Assembly: GCA_002717385.1 (NCBI GenBank)
Contig: PBDR01000004.1
Span: 1-41,239 of the forward strand
Source: Chloroflexota bacterium
GTDB lineage: Bacteria > Chloroflexota > Dehalococcoidia > Lucifugimonadales > Lucifugimonadaceae
Direction: 5' to 3'
DNA: 41,239 nucleotides
Numbering within the stretch: position 1 is the stretch's first letter; every line of letters begins with the position of its first letter. Both the position numbers and the translations under genes were made by a program. This document shows, piece after piece, positions 1 to 8,937 of the stretch. A model generated the notes under the pieces. The model ran no database searches. It saw only the letters and a list, made by a program, of their open reading frames with translations, and was not told the origin of the DNA.

Positions 1-145
1 AATTATTGATAGATGGAGTCTGTTTATTCCCATAACAAAACTTCTTCTACAGAAAAAATTTCTTTGTGTCTTAAAAACTTTAATAATTTCTATCTTTAAT
101 ATATATTTCTATATATAAATTTCTTTTAGGATTTGGATTTGTATT

Positions 146-1372
146 TTGGAATATTTAATTGGTGGAATTATTGGTTTTGTTTTAGCTGTTCTAGCTTCAG
201 CAGTATATTGGAGACCAAAATTATCTTCAGCCAATCAGAACTTAGAATCTCTCAAGGATCAAATTTCTTCTAATACTGTTAACAATGAACAATTAAAAGA
301 AACATTTTCTTCGATTGCATCACAGGCTTTAAAAAGTAATAACGAATCTTTTTTAACACTTGCGAAAGAAAATTTAAATAAGTATCAAAGTGAAGCAAAA
401 TTAGATCTTGATAAAAGGCAGATTTCTATAGAGAAACTGGTTAATCCTGTTGGAGAAACGTTAAAAGAAGTAGATAAAAAAATTGAAAATTTAGAAAGAG
501 ATAGAATAAAGTCTCAATCATCACTTCAACAACAAGTTCAATCATTAATTAATGAAACTTCAACTTTATCTACTGCATTACGTAGACCTTCTGTAAGGGG
601 TAGATGGGGTGAAATGCAGCTTAGAAGGGTAGTTGAAATAGCAGGGATGACCAACTATTGCGATTTTTCTGAGCAGGTTAGTATTATTGATGAAGATATC
701 AATATTAGACCTGATCTTACAGTAAATTTAGCAGGAGGAAAGAAAATTGTTGTAGATGCAAAAACTCCAATGGAAGCGTATTTAAAAGCGTCTGAAATTG
801 AAGATATTGAATCTCGAGATTTCCAATTAAATGAACATCTAAGACAGACTAAAGATCATATAAATTCTCTATCTTCAAAATCCTACTATAAACAATTTCC
901 TACATCACCTGAACTTGTAATTATGTTTATTCCAAATGATTCTATGTTTATGTCTGCACTTGATCAGGATCCAGGTTTAATGGAGTGGGCAGGGCAGAAG
1001 AATGTATTTTTAGCTTCCCCTATAACACTTATAGCAGTATTGAAAGCTGTAGCCGTTGGATGGCGAGAGGAATCTTTAGCGAAGAATGCGACTGAGATTT
1101 CGTTATTAGGTAAGCAATTATATGAACGTATATCAGTTTTTTCTAAACATTTTAAGAATGTTCGTACAGGACTTGATAGAGCAGTATCCTCTTTTAATGA
1201 TGCAGTAAGTTCTCTAGAATCAAGAGTTTTTGTTACAGCTAGACGATTCAGAGATTTCGATGTAATCGAGGATAAATCTGAAGATTTGCAGGTGTTACCA
1301 ATAGATAGAAATACTCGAGAATTGAATTCGGAAGAAACTCAAATCCCATTATTACCAGATGATGAATCTTAA
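146..1372 (+). CDS. rmuC: RmuC-family DNA recombination protein
   Basis: RmuC proteins are predicted nuclease-fold proteins tied to limiting DNA inversion and rearrangement; the biochemical activity is poorly defined. The 408-residue product starts with a membrane segment (about residues 2-22), continues with a coiled coil (about 25-130), and then carries the family core: LRRPSVRGRWGEMQLRRV, later RPDLTVNL and the VVDAKTPMEAY block, where the Asp/Lys pair resembles a PD-(D/E)XK-type site. The start is a TTG at 146; no upstream in-frame ATG exists, and the purine-rich stretch near 127-136 is only a weak ribosome site. It ends 1 base before the stop of the leftward lipoprotein gene (tail to tail). 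Length is normal for the family. The family call is firm; the exact start is not. Confidence 0.9.
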   Translation: MEYLIGGIIGFVLAVLASAVYWRPKLSSANQNLESLKDQISSNTVNNEQLKETFSSIASQALKSNNESFLTLAKENLNKYQSEAKLDLDKRQISIEKLVNPVGETLKEVDKKIENLERDRIKSQSSLQQQVQSLINETSTLSTALRRPSVRGRWGEMQLRRVVEIAGMTNYCDFSEQVSIIDEDINIRPDLTVNLAGGKKIVVDAKTPMEAYLKASEIEDIESRDFQLNEHLRQTKDHINSLSSKSYYKQFPTSPELVIMFIPNDSMFMSALDQDPGLMEWAGQKNVFLASPITLIAVLKAVAVGWREESLAKNATEISLLGKQLYERISVFSKHFKNVRTGLDRAVSSFNDAVSSLESRVFVTARRFRDFDVIEDKSEDLQVLPIDRNTRELNSEETQIPLLPDDES

Positions 1373-1373
1373 T

Positions 1374-3692
1374 TTATTCTGCAGGTTCCTCTTCATCATC
1401 GGTAATTTGAAACTGGGTGAAATCCAGAGGACTAGAATTTTCTAATTCTTCTGCGGCAGTCATAGCATCTGTAATCAATGTCAAGATATCAGATTCAGCC
1501 TCTCTAGCAAGGTCTTCGATTTCTCTTTCTATGGTTTGTAGTTCTTTCGGTGTTTGTTTTTTCAATTCATATGCTTCAGAGAGTGTAACAAAAAGAGAAT
1601 CCAGTTCAGTTTCTATTGCCTTAACACTTTCTTCTACAGGTATAACTACCTTCCATATTTCGTCCCTTGTATCTTCAAGAATCCTTCTTCTCTTTTCAAC
1701 TTCATCACGTTTTTCTCTTATTACTTTTCGCTGAGCCAACATTTCATCTGCTTTTACGGTCAATTTATCTTTTGCAACATCTCCTTCATCTTTAATTGCA
1801 TTTCTTACTTTCGATAGCTCAAACATTCTTTCTTGTAAATCTATTAATTCTTTAGGTTTTTTACTTGCCTCTGCTTTCAGATTTGCCATATCTACTTTAT
1901 ATTGTTTTCGAATAATTTGTTCTTGAACTTCAGAATCTTTTTTTATTTGATTTGATAATTTTTTTGATTCAGCTTTTGCTTGATCTTGTACATCTCTTTT
2001 GGAATTATTATGGTCCCTTCTCATTGTTTCCATTTTTTCTTTCAAATTAGATCTTTCTCGAGAAATTGCAGCTTCAGTATCGGGTAAATCAGATCCTTCC
2101 CCACTACCACCAGCTAATAAACTATTTTTTTCCGACTCTTTTACAGATAAAGCATTTTCCAATTCAATTTTCTGGTCTATGAGTTGTTGATAATCTGGGT
2201 TTACAATAGACCCTTGGTTACGTATATGTGCTTCATATAGCTGTTGTTTTTCTGATTTTTTTAAAGCTACTTCCGCATAATTAGCATCTGCTGAAGTGTA
2301 ATCTGGATTTTGGATTAATGCATCTGGGTTATTTGGGTCAGGAATAAATACTTCTATTGAATTCACAGTTTCTTCGGCAGCAAGGAGTTCTTGGTTAACT
2401 AAATCTACTTCGTTGGTTAATACTAAAAGTTGATCAGTCCAATTTGGATCCTGCACAGTTTTATCTTCCTCAGCAAATCCGAGTATTTGTTCTTGAAGTG
2501 AAGTGATTTTTGATTCTAATGCACCAATTTCACCATCTGTTTCAGATGTGTCAATTCCAGTGATACCTATCTCTTCAAGCTGATCTTGGAATTTTGCAAG
2601 ATCAACCATATATTTTTCTTTTCTTTCAGTATTATCTTTTATTCTGTTTTGTGTTTTTTCGTCATTATTATTATTATTTTTTCTATCTAATGATCTTTGT
2701 TTATTAGATTTTTGTTTGTTAAGATCATTCCAATCTGGATTTGTAATTTTTGTTTCATTTTTTATATGATTTTCATATTCAGGAGTCCCTTGTTTCAACG
2801 AACCATCAGTAAGTTTTGCAGTCCATTTTGGGTCGGTGATTTTTTCTGGTGTTTGACTAATTTGTTCTACAAGAGCAGCAATTTGTTTTTCGAGAGATTC
2901 CACTGTTTCATTTTCATCACCGGTTCCAACTCCCAAACTTGCCAATGTTTCATTAACTTTATCTAAATTTCTTTGTGTCTGAGTAATTTTTTTTTGAGTA
3001 GACAAATTTTTTCTGTGTTTATCCAGTTGCTCGTATCTTTCTTTTAGAACACTGTATTTTGCCTGATAAGCATCTTCATATTCTCCAACAATTCTTTTTG
3101 TCATTGGATTAAGATCGGAACTTTTTTTCTTTGCAATTGATTTAAGTTCAGAAATTTTAGTTTGAAATTCTTCAGTTAATCTATCAATTTTATCTTTAAT
3201 TTCAGGGGGAGGGCCTTCATTCTTTTTGGTTTTAAATTTATCGAAACCTTGTTTAATTTCTATTTCTTCTTGTTTAATTTCTCTTAATTTTTTTTCGTTA
3301 GATGATTTAATCGCTTGACCCTCTTCCTTTTTTAAATTATCTAATTCTCGATCGATTTTTTTTAGTTCATCAATTAAAGCTCTATCTTCATTTTTCAGTT
3401 CATTAAATGCAACTCGTATTTCATTAATTTTTTCACCTTGTAATTTTTCCATTTCAGAAAATAATTTTTCCTTTTCTCGCTCAAGGGATTTAATTTTGTT
3501 CTCTAAAGGTTTAACTTCGTTTTCTATATCAGAAATTTTGTTTAATAATGGGTCTATCTTTTGAGTTCTTATTTGTGTGATTTCTTCTTTCTTTGCTACT
3601 ATTTCAGATACTTGTTCTGTATCAACAACTCCACATGATATAGAAAAAAACATTAAGAATGGTAATAAAGATAAAGTTAATTTTTTTGTCAT
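1374..3692 (-). CDS. Large coiled-coil lipoprotein with internal duplication
   Basis: I do not recognise a named family. The 772-residue product begins with a lipoprotein signal peptide: a KK basic end, a hydrophobic stretch, and a lipobox FSISC with Cys20 as the lipidated residue. The rest is highly charged Lys/Glu-rich coiled coil, interrupted in the middle (about 250-510) by a duplicated segment. Copy A (about 249-328) has LGVGTG, ET, LEKQIAALVEQI, DPKWT, YENHIKN and NPDW. Copy B (about 372-508) repeats these in the same order as IGITG, ET, LESKITSLQEQI, DPNWT, YEAHIRN and NPDY. An Asn run (about 339-343) comes from an ATT microsatellite. It is probably anchored to the membrane facing outward, as an elongated spacer or scaffold. 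Start ATG at 3692 fits the signal peptide. Function is unknown. Confidence 0.85.
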   Translation of the reverse strand: MTKKLTLSLLPFLMFFSISCGVVDTEQVSEIVAKKEEITQIRTQKIDPLLNKISDIENEVKPLENKIKSLEREKEKLFSEMEKLQGEKINEIRVAFNELKNEDRALIDELKKIDRELDNLKKEEGQAIKSSNEKKLREIKQEEIEIKQGFDKFKTKKNEGPPPEIKDKIDRLTEEFQTKISELKSIAKKKSSDLNPMTKRIVGEYEDAYQAKYSVLKERYEQLDKHRKNLSTQKKITQTQRNLDKVNETLASLGVGTGDENETVESLEKQIAALVEQISQTPEKITDPKWTAKLTDGSLKQGTPEYENHIKNETKITNPDWNDLNKQKSNKQRSLDRKNNNNNDEKTQNRIKDNTERKEKYMVDLAKFQDQLEEIGITGIDTSETDGEIGALESKITSLQEQILGFAEEDKTVQDPNWTDQLLVLTNEVDLVNQELLAAEETVNSIEVFIPDPNNPDALIQNPDYTSADANYAEVALKKSEKQQLYEAHIRNQGSIVNPDYQQLIDQKIELENALSVKESEKNSLLAGGSGEGSDLPDTEAAISRERSNLKEKMETMRRDHNNSKRDVQDQAKAESKKLSNQIKKDSEVQEQIIRKQYKVDMANLKAEASKKPKELIDLQERMFELSKVRNAIKDEGDVAKDKLTVKADEMLAQRKVIREKRDEVEKRRRILEDTRDEIWKVVIPVEESVKAIETELDSLFVTLSEAYELKKQTPKELQTIEREIEDLAREAESDILTLITDAMTAAEELENSSPLDFTQFQITDDEEEPAE

Positions 3693-3919
3693 TTGAATCC
3701 CTGATTTTTTTTCGTTATATTCGGTTAAATTTTATATAGATAAATTAATATTTTTATATTAAATTTACTATATTTCCTAAAATATTTTAATTTTTTTGTT
3801 AGTTTATCTACACTGTTTTAGTTACAATCTTTTTAGTTGAATTTTCATTATAAATATTAAAATTTAACAAATTAAATTGTGTTGATATTTTTTATAAACA
3901 TTAGGATTATTTAATATAT
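3693..3919. other. AT-rich divergent intergenic region
   Basis: These 227 bases separate the start of the leftward lipoprotein gene from the start of a rightward small membrane protein, so they must hold both promoters. The sequence is almost pure A/T with many TATAAT-like words, so no single promoter can be picked with confidence. I see no structured RNA or gene here. Confidence 0.5.
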
Positions 3920-4276
3920 ATGTTTAGAAGTTTTAAAAATTGGATAATTTTTGGTCTAGTAGGTTTATTGACTGGTGTGACGTTTCATTTAATGAATTTA
4001 CTTTTGTCAACCGATGGAATTTTTAAACTTTGGGAATTTGTTATTTCATTATTTATCCCTTTGATTTTATCTATAATAATTTCAAGATTTCTCAAAAAAA
4101 ATACTTTGGTAGTTATTACAGTTTCAATGTTAACTCTTGTTATACCGGTTTTGGGACCTTCATTTGGAGGGACTGGTTCAGAACCGATATGGACATTTGC
4201 TTTATTGGGTTTAATCGGCGGTTTATTTTGGGGTTTTCCTTTTGTTGTTTTTGGAATTTTTACTAGAAAGAAGTAA
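3920..4276 (+). CDS. Small integral membrane protein, unknown
   Basis: The 118-residue product is mostly hydrophobic with about four predicted membrane segments (near residues 8-28, 36-56, 62-80 and 90-112), a short basic start (MFRSFKN) and a basic end (TRKK). No catalytic motif is visible, and I do not recognise the family. A TTAGGA sequence at 3901-3906 lies about 13 bases before the ATG, a longer spacing than usual. The gene ends 1 base from the stop of the leftward O-methyltransferase. A reverse-strand ORF across the same DNA is a shadow: it has no signal or domain. Confidence 0.65.
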   Translation: MFRSFKNWIIFGLVGLLTGVTFHLMNLLLSTDGIFKLWEFVISLFIPLILSIIISRFLKKNTLVVITVSMLTLVIPVLGPSFGGTGSEPIWTFALLGLIGGLFWGFPFVVFGIFTRKK

Positions 4277-4277
4277 C

Positions 4278-4913
4278 TCAATTTTTTCTAATCAACATAA
4301 GTCCGTCTCTGATAGTTAGCAATACATTATTTACTCTAATATCAGAATTTATCTTTTTATTTAAATCGTCGATTATTTTAGAATCTTCATCAGTTGGATT
4401 GATTACTTTTCCACTCCATAGAACATTATCTATAATAATTATTCCCTTTTCAGAAAGAAGAGATAAGGATTTTTCATAATATTGTGGATAGTTTTTTTTG
4501 TCAGCATCTATAAAAATCAAATCGAACCCTGGTTCGAGTTTTTCCATAGTTTCAAGAGCTTTTCCCAATTTAAGTTTAATCAATTTTCCTGATAGATCTT
4601 TATCCCAATATTTTTTTGCAACCGCAGTAGAATTTTCATCAATATCACAAGTAATTATTTCTCCATCAAAAGGTAAGCTTTTTGCCATCATTAGAGTTGA
4701 ATAGCCTACAAAAGTTCCGATTTCTAATACTCTTTTTGCGTTAGTTAGATATACTAACATGCTAAGAAAATTTCCGACTGTCGGACCAGAGATCATAATT
4801 GCAGCATCACTTTTTTTTGATGTTTCATCTACTAAATCTTGAAGTATTTTTCCGTGAGACTGAGAATTTTCTACAGCATATTTTTCAATCTCTTTCGGGA
4901 CTAAAGTGAGCAT
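4278..4913 (-). CDS. Class I SAM-dependent O-methyltransferase (CCoAOMT/COMT-like)
   Basis: Predicted to move a methyl group from S-adenosylmethionine to a hydroxyl of a small, often catechol-like, substrate. The 211-residue length is typical for the Methyltransf_3 family. Seen in order: the SAM loop LEIGTFVGYSTLMMA (about 80-94), the acidic end of strand 2 (ITCDID), the metal-binding FIDADKKNY (about 135) and the second metal site IIIDNVLWSGKV (about 160). These Asp/Asn residues normally hold the divalent metal that orients the substrate. The start ATG at 4913 has a good upstream AAAAGGA ribosome site about 6 bases away. The substrate cannot be told from sequence. Confidence 0.88.
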   Translation of the reverse strand: MLTLVPKEIEKYAVENSQSHGKILQDLVDETSKKSDAAIMISGPTVGNFLSMLVYLTNAKRVLEIGTFVGYSTLMMAKSLPFDGEIITCDIDENSTAVAKKYWDKDLSGKLIKLKLGKALETMEKLEPGFDLIFIDADKKNYPQYYEKSLSLLSEKGIIIIDNVLWSGKVINPTDEDSKIIDDLNKKINSDIRVNNVLLTIRDGLMLIRKN

Positions 4914-4946
4914 ATAATCCTTTTCCTTTTTTATTAGTTAGTATAT

Positions 4947-4973
4947 TTGTGTGATCTTTACTAGATCACACAA
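4947..4973. terminator. Perfect 10-bp inverted repeat, terminator-like
   Basis: TTGTGTGATC (4947-4956) and GATCACACAA (4964-4973) are perfect reverse complements separated by 7 bases. It lies just downstream of the leftward hydroxyacid dehydrogenase gene and just upstream of the leftward O-methyltransferase. A clean T-run is missing on the minus strand, so it could be a weak terminator, an mRNA 3'-end stabiliser or an operator for the methyltransferase gene. Confidence 0.5.
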
Positions 4974-5014
4974 TAATTTACAGATAGTTAACCTATATTT
5001 AAACAACTCTCGAA

Positions 5015-6028
5015 CTAATATCCGACCTTTTTATTAATTGTGGCCAACAGAGTTTTTCCATCTACATAACGCTTTATATTGTCTAATAGTTGTTCGCTTG
5101 TCCTCTCTTCAATCCACTGACCGGTGGATGCCATGTGAGCCGTTATGATGGTGTTCGGAGCTTCCCAGAAAGGGTTGTCTTGACTGAGAGGTTCTTCAGT
5201 GTGGGCATCGAGTGCGGCCCCAGCTATCCAACCTTTATTTAGTGCTTTTAGAAGGGAGTGATCATTAGCGACCCCTCCTCTCGACGTAACTATCAGGTAC
5301 GCTGTATCTTTCATCGCCTCAAACTCCGAATCCCCTAACATGTCCTTGGTTTCCTTTGTATTTGGGACCGTGATGACAACAAAATCTGATTCCCGAAGAA
5401 ATTCCTGCAACCTGTCATAGGAGAACATTTCGTCTATTCCCGGGCAAGGCTTATCGCTCCGTCTAAGGCCTAGAGTTCGCATGTGAAACGCCTTACATTT
5501 TTGAGCCAGGTCCGCCCCAGAATGCCCAAGGCCAATGATCCCCACAGTTTGTTTGTTGAGTTCCCTGTTTACGGCAGGATTCCATTTCTTACTTTGTTGG
5601 GCTTTCAGGTTTTGCAAAATGTTTTTTTGAAAGAAAAGCATGTATGCTAAGGCGGTCTCCGCCATGGGGATCCCGCCGTTTCCTTTGGAAGATGTCATAA
5701 GCACATCGCTGTCAGCCAGTTCTGCGTAAAGAGCGTGATCTACCCCCGCCCCCAATATATGTAGCCATTTTAAGTTCTTAGCCTCCTGGAAGGCTTCAAT
5801 TCCCAGATCGAATGCGACGACTATCTCAGCATTACCTACAGAACGCCGGGTTAGTTCTGTCCTCTTACCTTTTTCTTCAGAGTCCAAGAGTGCTTGTTCT
5901 TCTATGTATTCCACGTCAAAATCTGTGGCTATTTCTCGAATCTCTGTCAACAGGTTCCTTATTGAGTGCTGTGGTTCTGCTCCCCAGAAGGAAGGCCTGT
6001 CCATGAGAAGAATTTTTCGATTTTTCAT
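5015..6028 (-). CDS. D-isomer-specific 2-hydroxyacid dehydrogenase
   Basis: Reversibly oxidises a D-2-hydroxyacid to the 2-oxoacid with NAD(P). The 337-residue product has the expected layout: a split catalytic domain around a Rossmann domain carrying GLGHSGADLA (about 165-175), then the conserved Arg in TSRGG (about 253), Glu in DAHTEEPL (about 278), and His in TAHMAS (about 297). These correspond to the catalytic Arg-Glu-His set. The striking oddity is composition: stretches such as 5161-5220 have 34 G/C of 60, while neighbours are mostly A/T, and codons use many G/C third positions. This suggests recent acquisition from a more G+C-rich donor. No transposase or flanking repeat is visible. 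Start ATG at 6028; no strong ribosome site. Confidence 0.9.
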   Translation of the reverse strand: MKNRKILLMDRPSFWGAEPQHSIRNLLTEIREIATDFDVEYIEEQALLDSEEKGKRTELTRRSVGNAEIVVAFDLGIEAFQEAKNLKWLHILGAGVDHALYAELADSDVLMTSSKGNGGIPMAETALAYMLFFQKNILQNLKAQQSKKWNPAVNRELNKQTVGIIGLGHSGADLAQKCKAFHMRTLGLRRSDKPCPGIDEMFSYDRLQEFLRESDFVVITVPNTKETKDMLGDSEFEAMKDTAYLIVTSRGGVANDHSLLKALNKGWIAGAALDAHTEEPLSQDNPFWEAPNTIITAHMASTGQWIEERTSEQLLDNIKRYVDGKTLLATINKKVGY

Positions 6029-6141
6029 TACATTAATAATTTTGTTTACAAAAGTTAAATTTAATATCAGAACAAAAATTATATAGCATTTTTTTATGTT
6101 ATTTATTAATGAATCATTAATAAAAAGGTTATTGACAATTT

Positions 6142-7008
6142 ATGACTAACATTGCAATTCTATTGGTTATAATCTCTTCTGGATTTCATGCGTATTGGAA
6201 TTATATTATTCGAAGATCTGAAAATCCTGAAATATCTACATTTCTTGTTTCGTTGATTGGAGGATTTTTAATTTTCCCTTTTGCAATTTATGTATATTTT
6301 ACTTCTGGTATTCCAAATAATGGGTGGTGGTATATTTTAGCTACTGTGATTATTCATGCATTCTATTTTTTTTCACTGAGTAGAGTTTATGTAAAATCTG
6401 AATTGTCAACTGGATATCCCATAGCTAGAGGTTCAGCTGTGGGATTGGTTCCATTGCTGGCTATAATTTTGATAAATGAGGAAATTAATTTTTTTTCCGC
6501 TATATCAATATTTTTAATTTTTTGCGGAGTTATAATCGTCGGTTTAGGAACTATTAAAATAAAAAACATTAAACAAAATGTTTCTTATTTGAGTTTATTT
6601 TACGCCTTGTCAACTGGATTTTTTATAGCCCTTTACTCTATTGTTGATAAAAAAGCAGTTGAAATAATTGACCCAATAATATTTTTGTTTTTTGTTTTAG
6701 CGCCCAGTTCTCTAAGTGTTTATTTTTTTAATTCTAGAGTCAGAAATTTTAAAAATATTTGCTCCATATTTAAGAAACAATCTATTTCGTTGTTGATTGG
6801 AGGTTTATGTACACTTACTGCATATTTATTAGTTCTGAATGCTTATAAAATTTCTCAAGTCAGTTATGTAGCCCCTTTTAGAGAAATAGGTATAGTTTTT
6901 GGTGTTTTAATGGGCTATTTCCTTTTAAATGAAAAAATTTCTAAAACCAAAATATCTGGATTAGTATTTATTTTAATCGGAGCATTTATGATTTCTATTT
7001 TTTCTTGA
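6142..7008 (+). CDS. EamA/DMT-family transporter
   Basis: A drug/metabolite-transporter-superfamily membrane protein, probably exporting or exchanging a small metabolite. The 288-residue protein has about ten hydrophobic segments arranged as two five-helix halves. Each half ends in the EamA-style pattern, for example GLVPLLAIILINEEI in the first half and PFREIGIVFGVLMGYFLLNEKI in the second, where the NE pair is typical of the repeat. It lies between two leftward genes and is single-gene length. The stop is 6 bases from the stop of the converging aldolase gene. Substrate unknown. Confidence 0.85.
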   Translation: MTNIAILLVIISSGFHAYWNYIIRRSENPEISTFLVSLIGGFLIFPFAIYVYFTSGIPNNGWWYILATVIIHAFYFFSLSRVYVKSELSTGYPIARGSAVGLVPLLAIILINEEINFFSAISIFLIFCGVIIVGLGTIKIKNIKQNVSYLSLFYALSTGFFIALYSIVDKKAVEIIDPIIFLFFVLAPSSLSVYFFNSRVRNFKNICSIFKKQSISLLIGGLCTLTAYLLVLNAYKISQVSYVAPFREIGIVFGVLMGYFLLNEKISKTKISGLVFILIGAFMISIFS

Positions 7009-7014
7009 AGAAAG

Positions 7015-7755
7015 TTAAGCAACGAGTATAGTTTCATCCAGAAATAATGTGACACCCATAGAATTATATTTTGAAATATCATAATCGCTATACGTTCGAA
7101 CACAAAGTTTTGTGTTCGAATCTTTTAATTGTGTAAGTACATTATTTATACAATCATCATCGCTTTTGAGAGGATCTTTAAGGTTTTGTTCTAAATTGAA
7201 GGCTAAATCATTTGGTCCCCAAGATAATATATCGGCTCCATTTATAGCAAATAAATTGGCATTATTAACTGCTTTAATTGATTCTATTTGAGCCCAAAAA
7301 ACTGATTTCTTATTCCACCATGAGCTATACTCTAATCTTCCAGGAATTTCATTTATACATACCCTTGTTTCTCCTCCCCAACTTCTTTTTCCTATAGATG
7401 GATATTTCATATATAAATTTGCATTAATTACTTCTGATATATCTTCAACTTGTGGGACTTCGATCATGCTAACACCTAGATCTAAATAATTACCTGAAAG
7501 AAAAATTTCATTTCTGTGCTTTATACGTAATAACACAGGCAATCCTAGGTCATTACTTTTGAGGCAAAATTTTGACAATTTTTCTTCATTTAGTGGTTGG
7601 TGTTGAGAATCTATTGCAACGAAATTATATTTTTTAAGGGAAACTATTTCATCAATATAATTGAAAGCATTATGTGGAATTAATGAAACACCTATCAATT
7701 TTTCTCCTGATATTATTTTTTCTTTTAAAATATTTATCCCATGTTCTTTAAACAT
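7015..7755 (-). CDS. HpcH/HpaI-family aldolase
   Basis: Family members cleave 2-keto-3-deoxy sugar acids or hydroxy-oxo-acids into pyruvate plus an aldehyde (metal-dependent class II aldolases). The 246 residues show the family blocks: IGVSLIPHN near the start, FVAIDSQHQPLN (canonical D-x-EH-x-P region, here DSQHQPL), LLRIKHRN, LGVSMIEVPQVED, and RSWGGETR. The canonical EHG is replaced by SQHQ, seen in some subfamilies. It begins 3 bases after metX and is the third gene of the metY-metX operon, so the attenuator ahead of metY may also control it. A role in sugar-acid breakdown is inferred from neighbours rather than shown. Confidence 0.8.
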   Translation of the reverse strand: MFKEHGINILKEKIISGEKLIGVSLIPHNAFNYIDEIVSLKKYNFVAIDSQHQPLNEEKLSKFCLKSNDLGLPVLLRIKHRNEIFLSGNYLDLGVSMIEVPQVEDISEVINANLYMKYPSIGKRSWGGETRVCINEIPGRLEYSSWWNKKSVFWAQIESIKAVNNANLFAINGADILSWGPNDLAFNLEQNLKDPLKSDDDCINNVLTQLKDSNTKLCVRTYSDYDISKYNSMGVTLFLDETILVA

Positions 7756-7758
7756 ATT

Positions 7759-8922
7759 TTAAATTTCATTTTCTAATTGTGATTTGATATGAGGTGTAAA
7801 AAGGTTAGGTTCTAACAAAAATGAGTCATGACCTTGTTTAGAATGTACTGTAATGTGAACATTTTCAATACTAGATTTTTCTAATAAGGATGCTAATTCA
7901 TATTGTTGTTCGGGGTAGTAACAAACATCTGAATCAATTGAGAATATTAAAAAGTTTTGTCCTTTAGAACTATTAAATACTTCAAATTTAGTTTTGGATT
8001 TTGATTCTCCAACTAAATCAAAACGTTGCCATGCGTCTAATAGTCTTAAGTATGAATTAGCGTCAAATCTTTCAGTGAATTTTTCTCCTTGATGTAGCAT
8101 ATATGATTCAATTTCATTACTTGGTTTGTACCAAGTAAATGCATCAGCAGACTTTATTATTCCAGATTTAGCTCTATTTTCTAGTTCATTAAGAGAAACA
8201 AATGTTTTATGCCCAATCATTCTTGCAAGAGCTAGACCTTTATTTGGGTAGACCGAATCGTAATAATCTCCTTTATTAAAATTTGGATCTGTTTCTATTG
8301 CGAAGGCCTGTTCTAAATTTAAAATTCTTTGAAGTGGCGTTGTGTTTATTCCTGCGGCAATAGGTATAACATTTTTAACTAAATGTGGATACCTAGTAGA
8401 TAGACTAAGACACATCATACCCCCTATAGAAGCTCCAATTACAGCATGTAATTTAGAGATATTCAATCTTTTTAATAAGCTTATTTGGCTGTCAACTATG
8501 TCTGATAAAGTTATTTTTGGGAACCTGGATCCGTATCTTTTACCATCATATCCAAATGAAGCTGGTCCTGTAGAGCCATAACAGCTTCCTATATAATTTA
8601 TCGATATTACAAAAAATTTATTTGTATCTAATGCCTTCCCAGGTCCAATAAAACCATCCCACCACCCTTGATGCATATCTTCATTCCATCTGTCATTAAT
8701 ATTATCCCCTTCAATTAATCCAGGACCAGTAATATTACCTCCTGCAGCATGTTGACTACCGGTTAAAGCATGGAACAATAAAATCGCATTATCTTTATTA
8801 GTATTTAAAGCACCATACGTCTCGTAAGCGAGATTGATTTTTTTTATGAGCCTTCCATTAAAAATATTTAAGGAAGGCTCATCTAGCTGATTAATTTCTA
8901 TGAGCCCTTTATTGAAGTTCAT
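7759..8922 (-). CDS. metX: Homoserine O-acyltransferase (probably O-acetyl)
   Basis: Acylates homoserine from acyl-CoA to make the substrate for direct sulfhydrylation in methionine synthesis. The 387-residue alpha/beta-hydrolase has HALTGSQHAAG (oxyanion region), the nucleophile elbow GASIGGM (Ser165), an Asp in IDSDVCYYP (about 330-332) and the final His in KQGHDSFLLE (His365), giving the full triad. Length is normal. It lies 15 bases after metY, whose product uses O-acetylhomoserine, which favours acetyl-CoA; MetX-fold enzymes can also be succinyltransferases, so this is not certain. The start has two near ATGs (8922 and 8917), and no clear ribosome site, consistent with translation coupled to metY. 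Confidence 0.92.
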   Translation of the reverse strand: MNFNKGLIEINQLDEPSLNIFNGRLIKKINLAYETYGALNTNKDNAILLFHALTGSQHAAGGNITGPGLIEGDNINDRWNEDMHQGWWDGFIGPGKALDTNKFFVISINYIGSCYGSTGPASFGYDGKRYGSRFPKITLSDIVDSQISLLKRLNISKLHAVIGASIGGMMCLSLSTRYPHLVKNVIPIAAGINTTPLQRILNLEQAFAIETDPNFNKGDYYDSVYPNKGLALARMIGHKTFVSLNELENRAKSGIIKSADAFTWYKPSNEIESYMLHQGEKFTERFDANSYLRLLDAWQRFDLVGESKSKTKFEVFNSSKGQNFLIFSIDSDVCYYPEQQYELASLLEKSSIENVHITVHSKQGHDSFLLEPNLFTPHIKSQLENEI

Positions 8923-8937
8923 TTCATTTGGTGTATG

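Noticed and set aside
1-33. Start of a leftward ORF (ATG at 33) leaving the window
   Set aside because: Only 11 codons are inside the window and the purine-rich site upstream is weak; no domain can be recognised.
1417-2966. Several rightward ORFs opposite the lipoprotein gene
   Set aside because: Shadow frames of a strongly biased coiled-coil gene; no start signals or domains.
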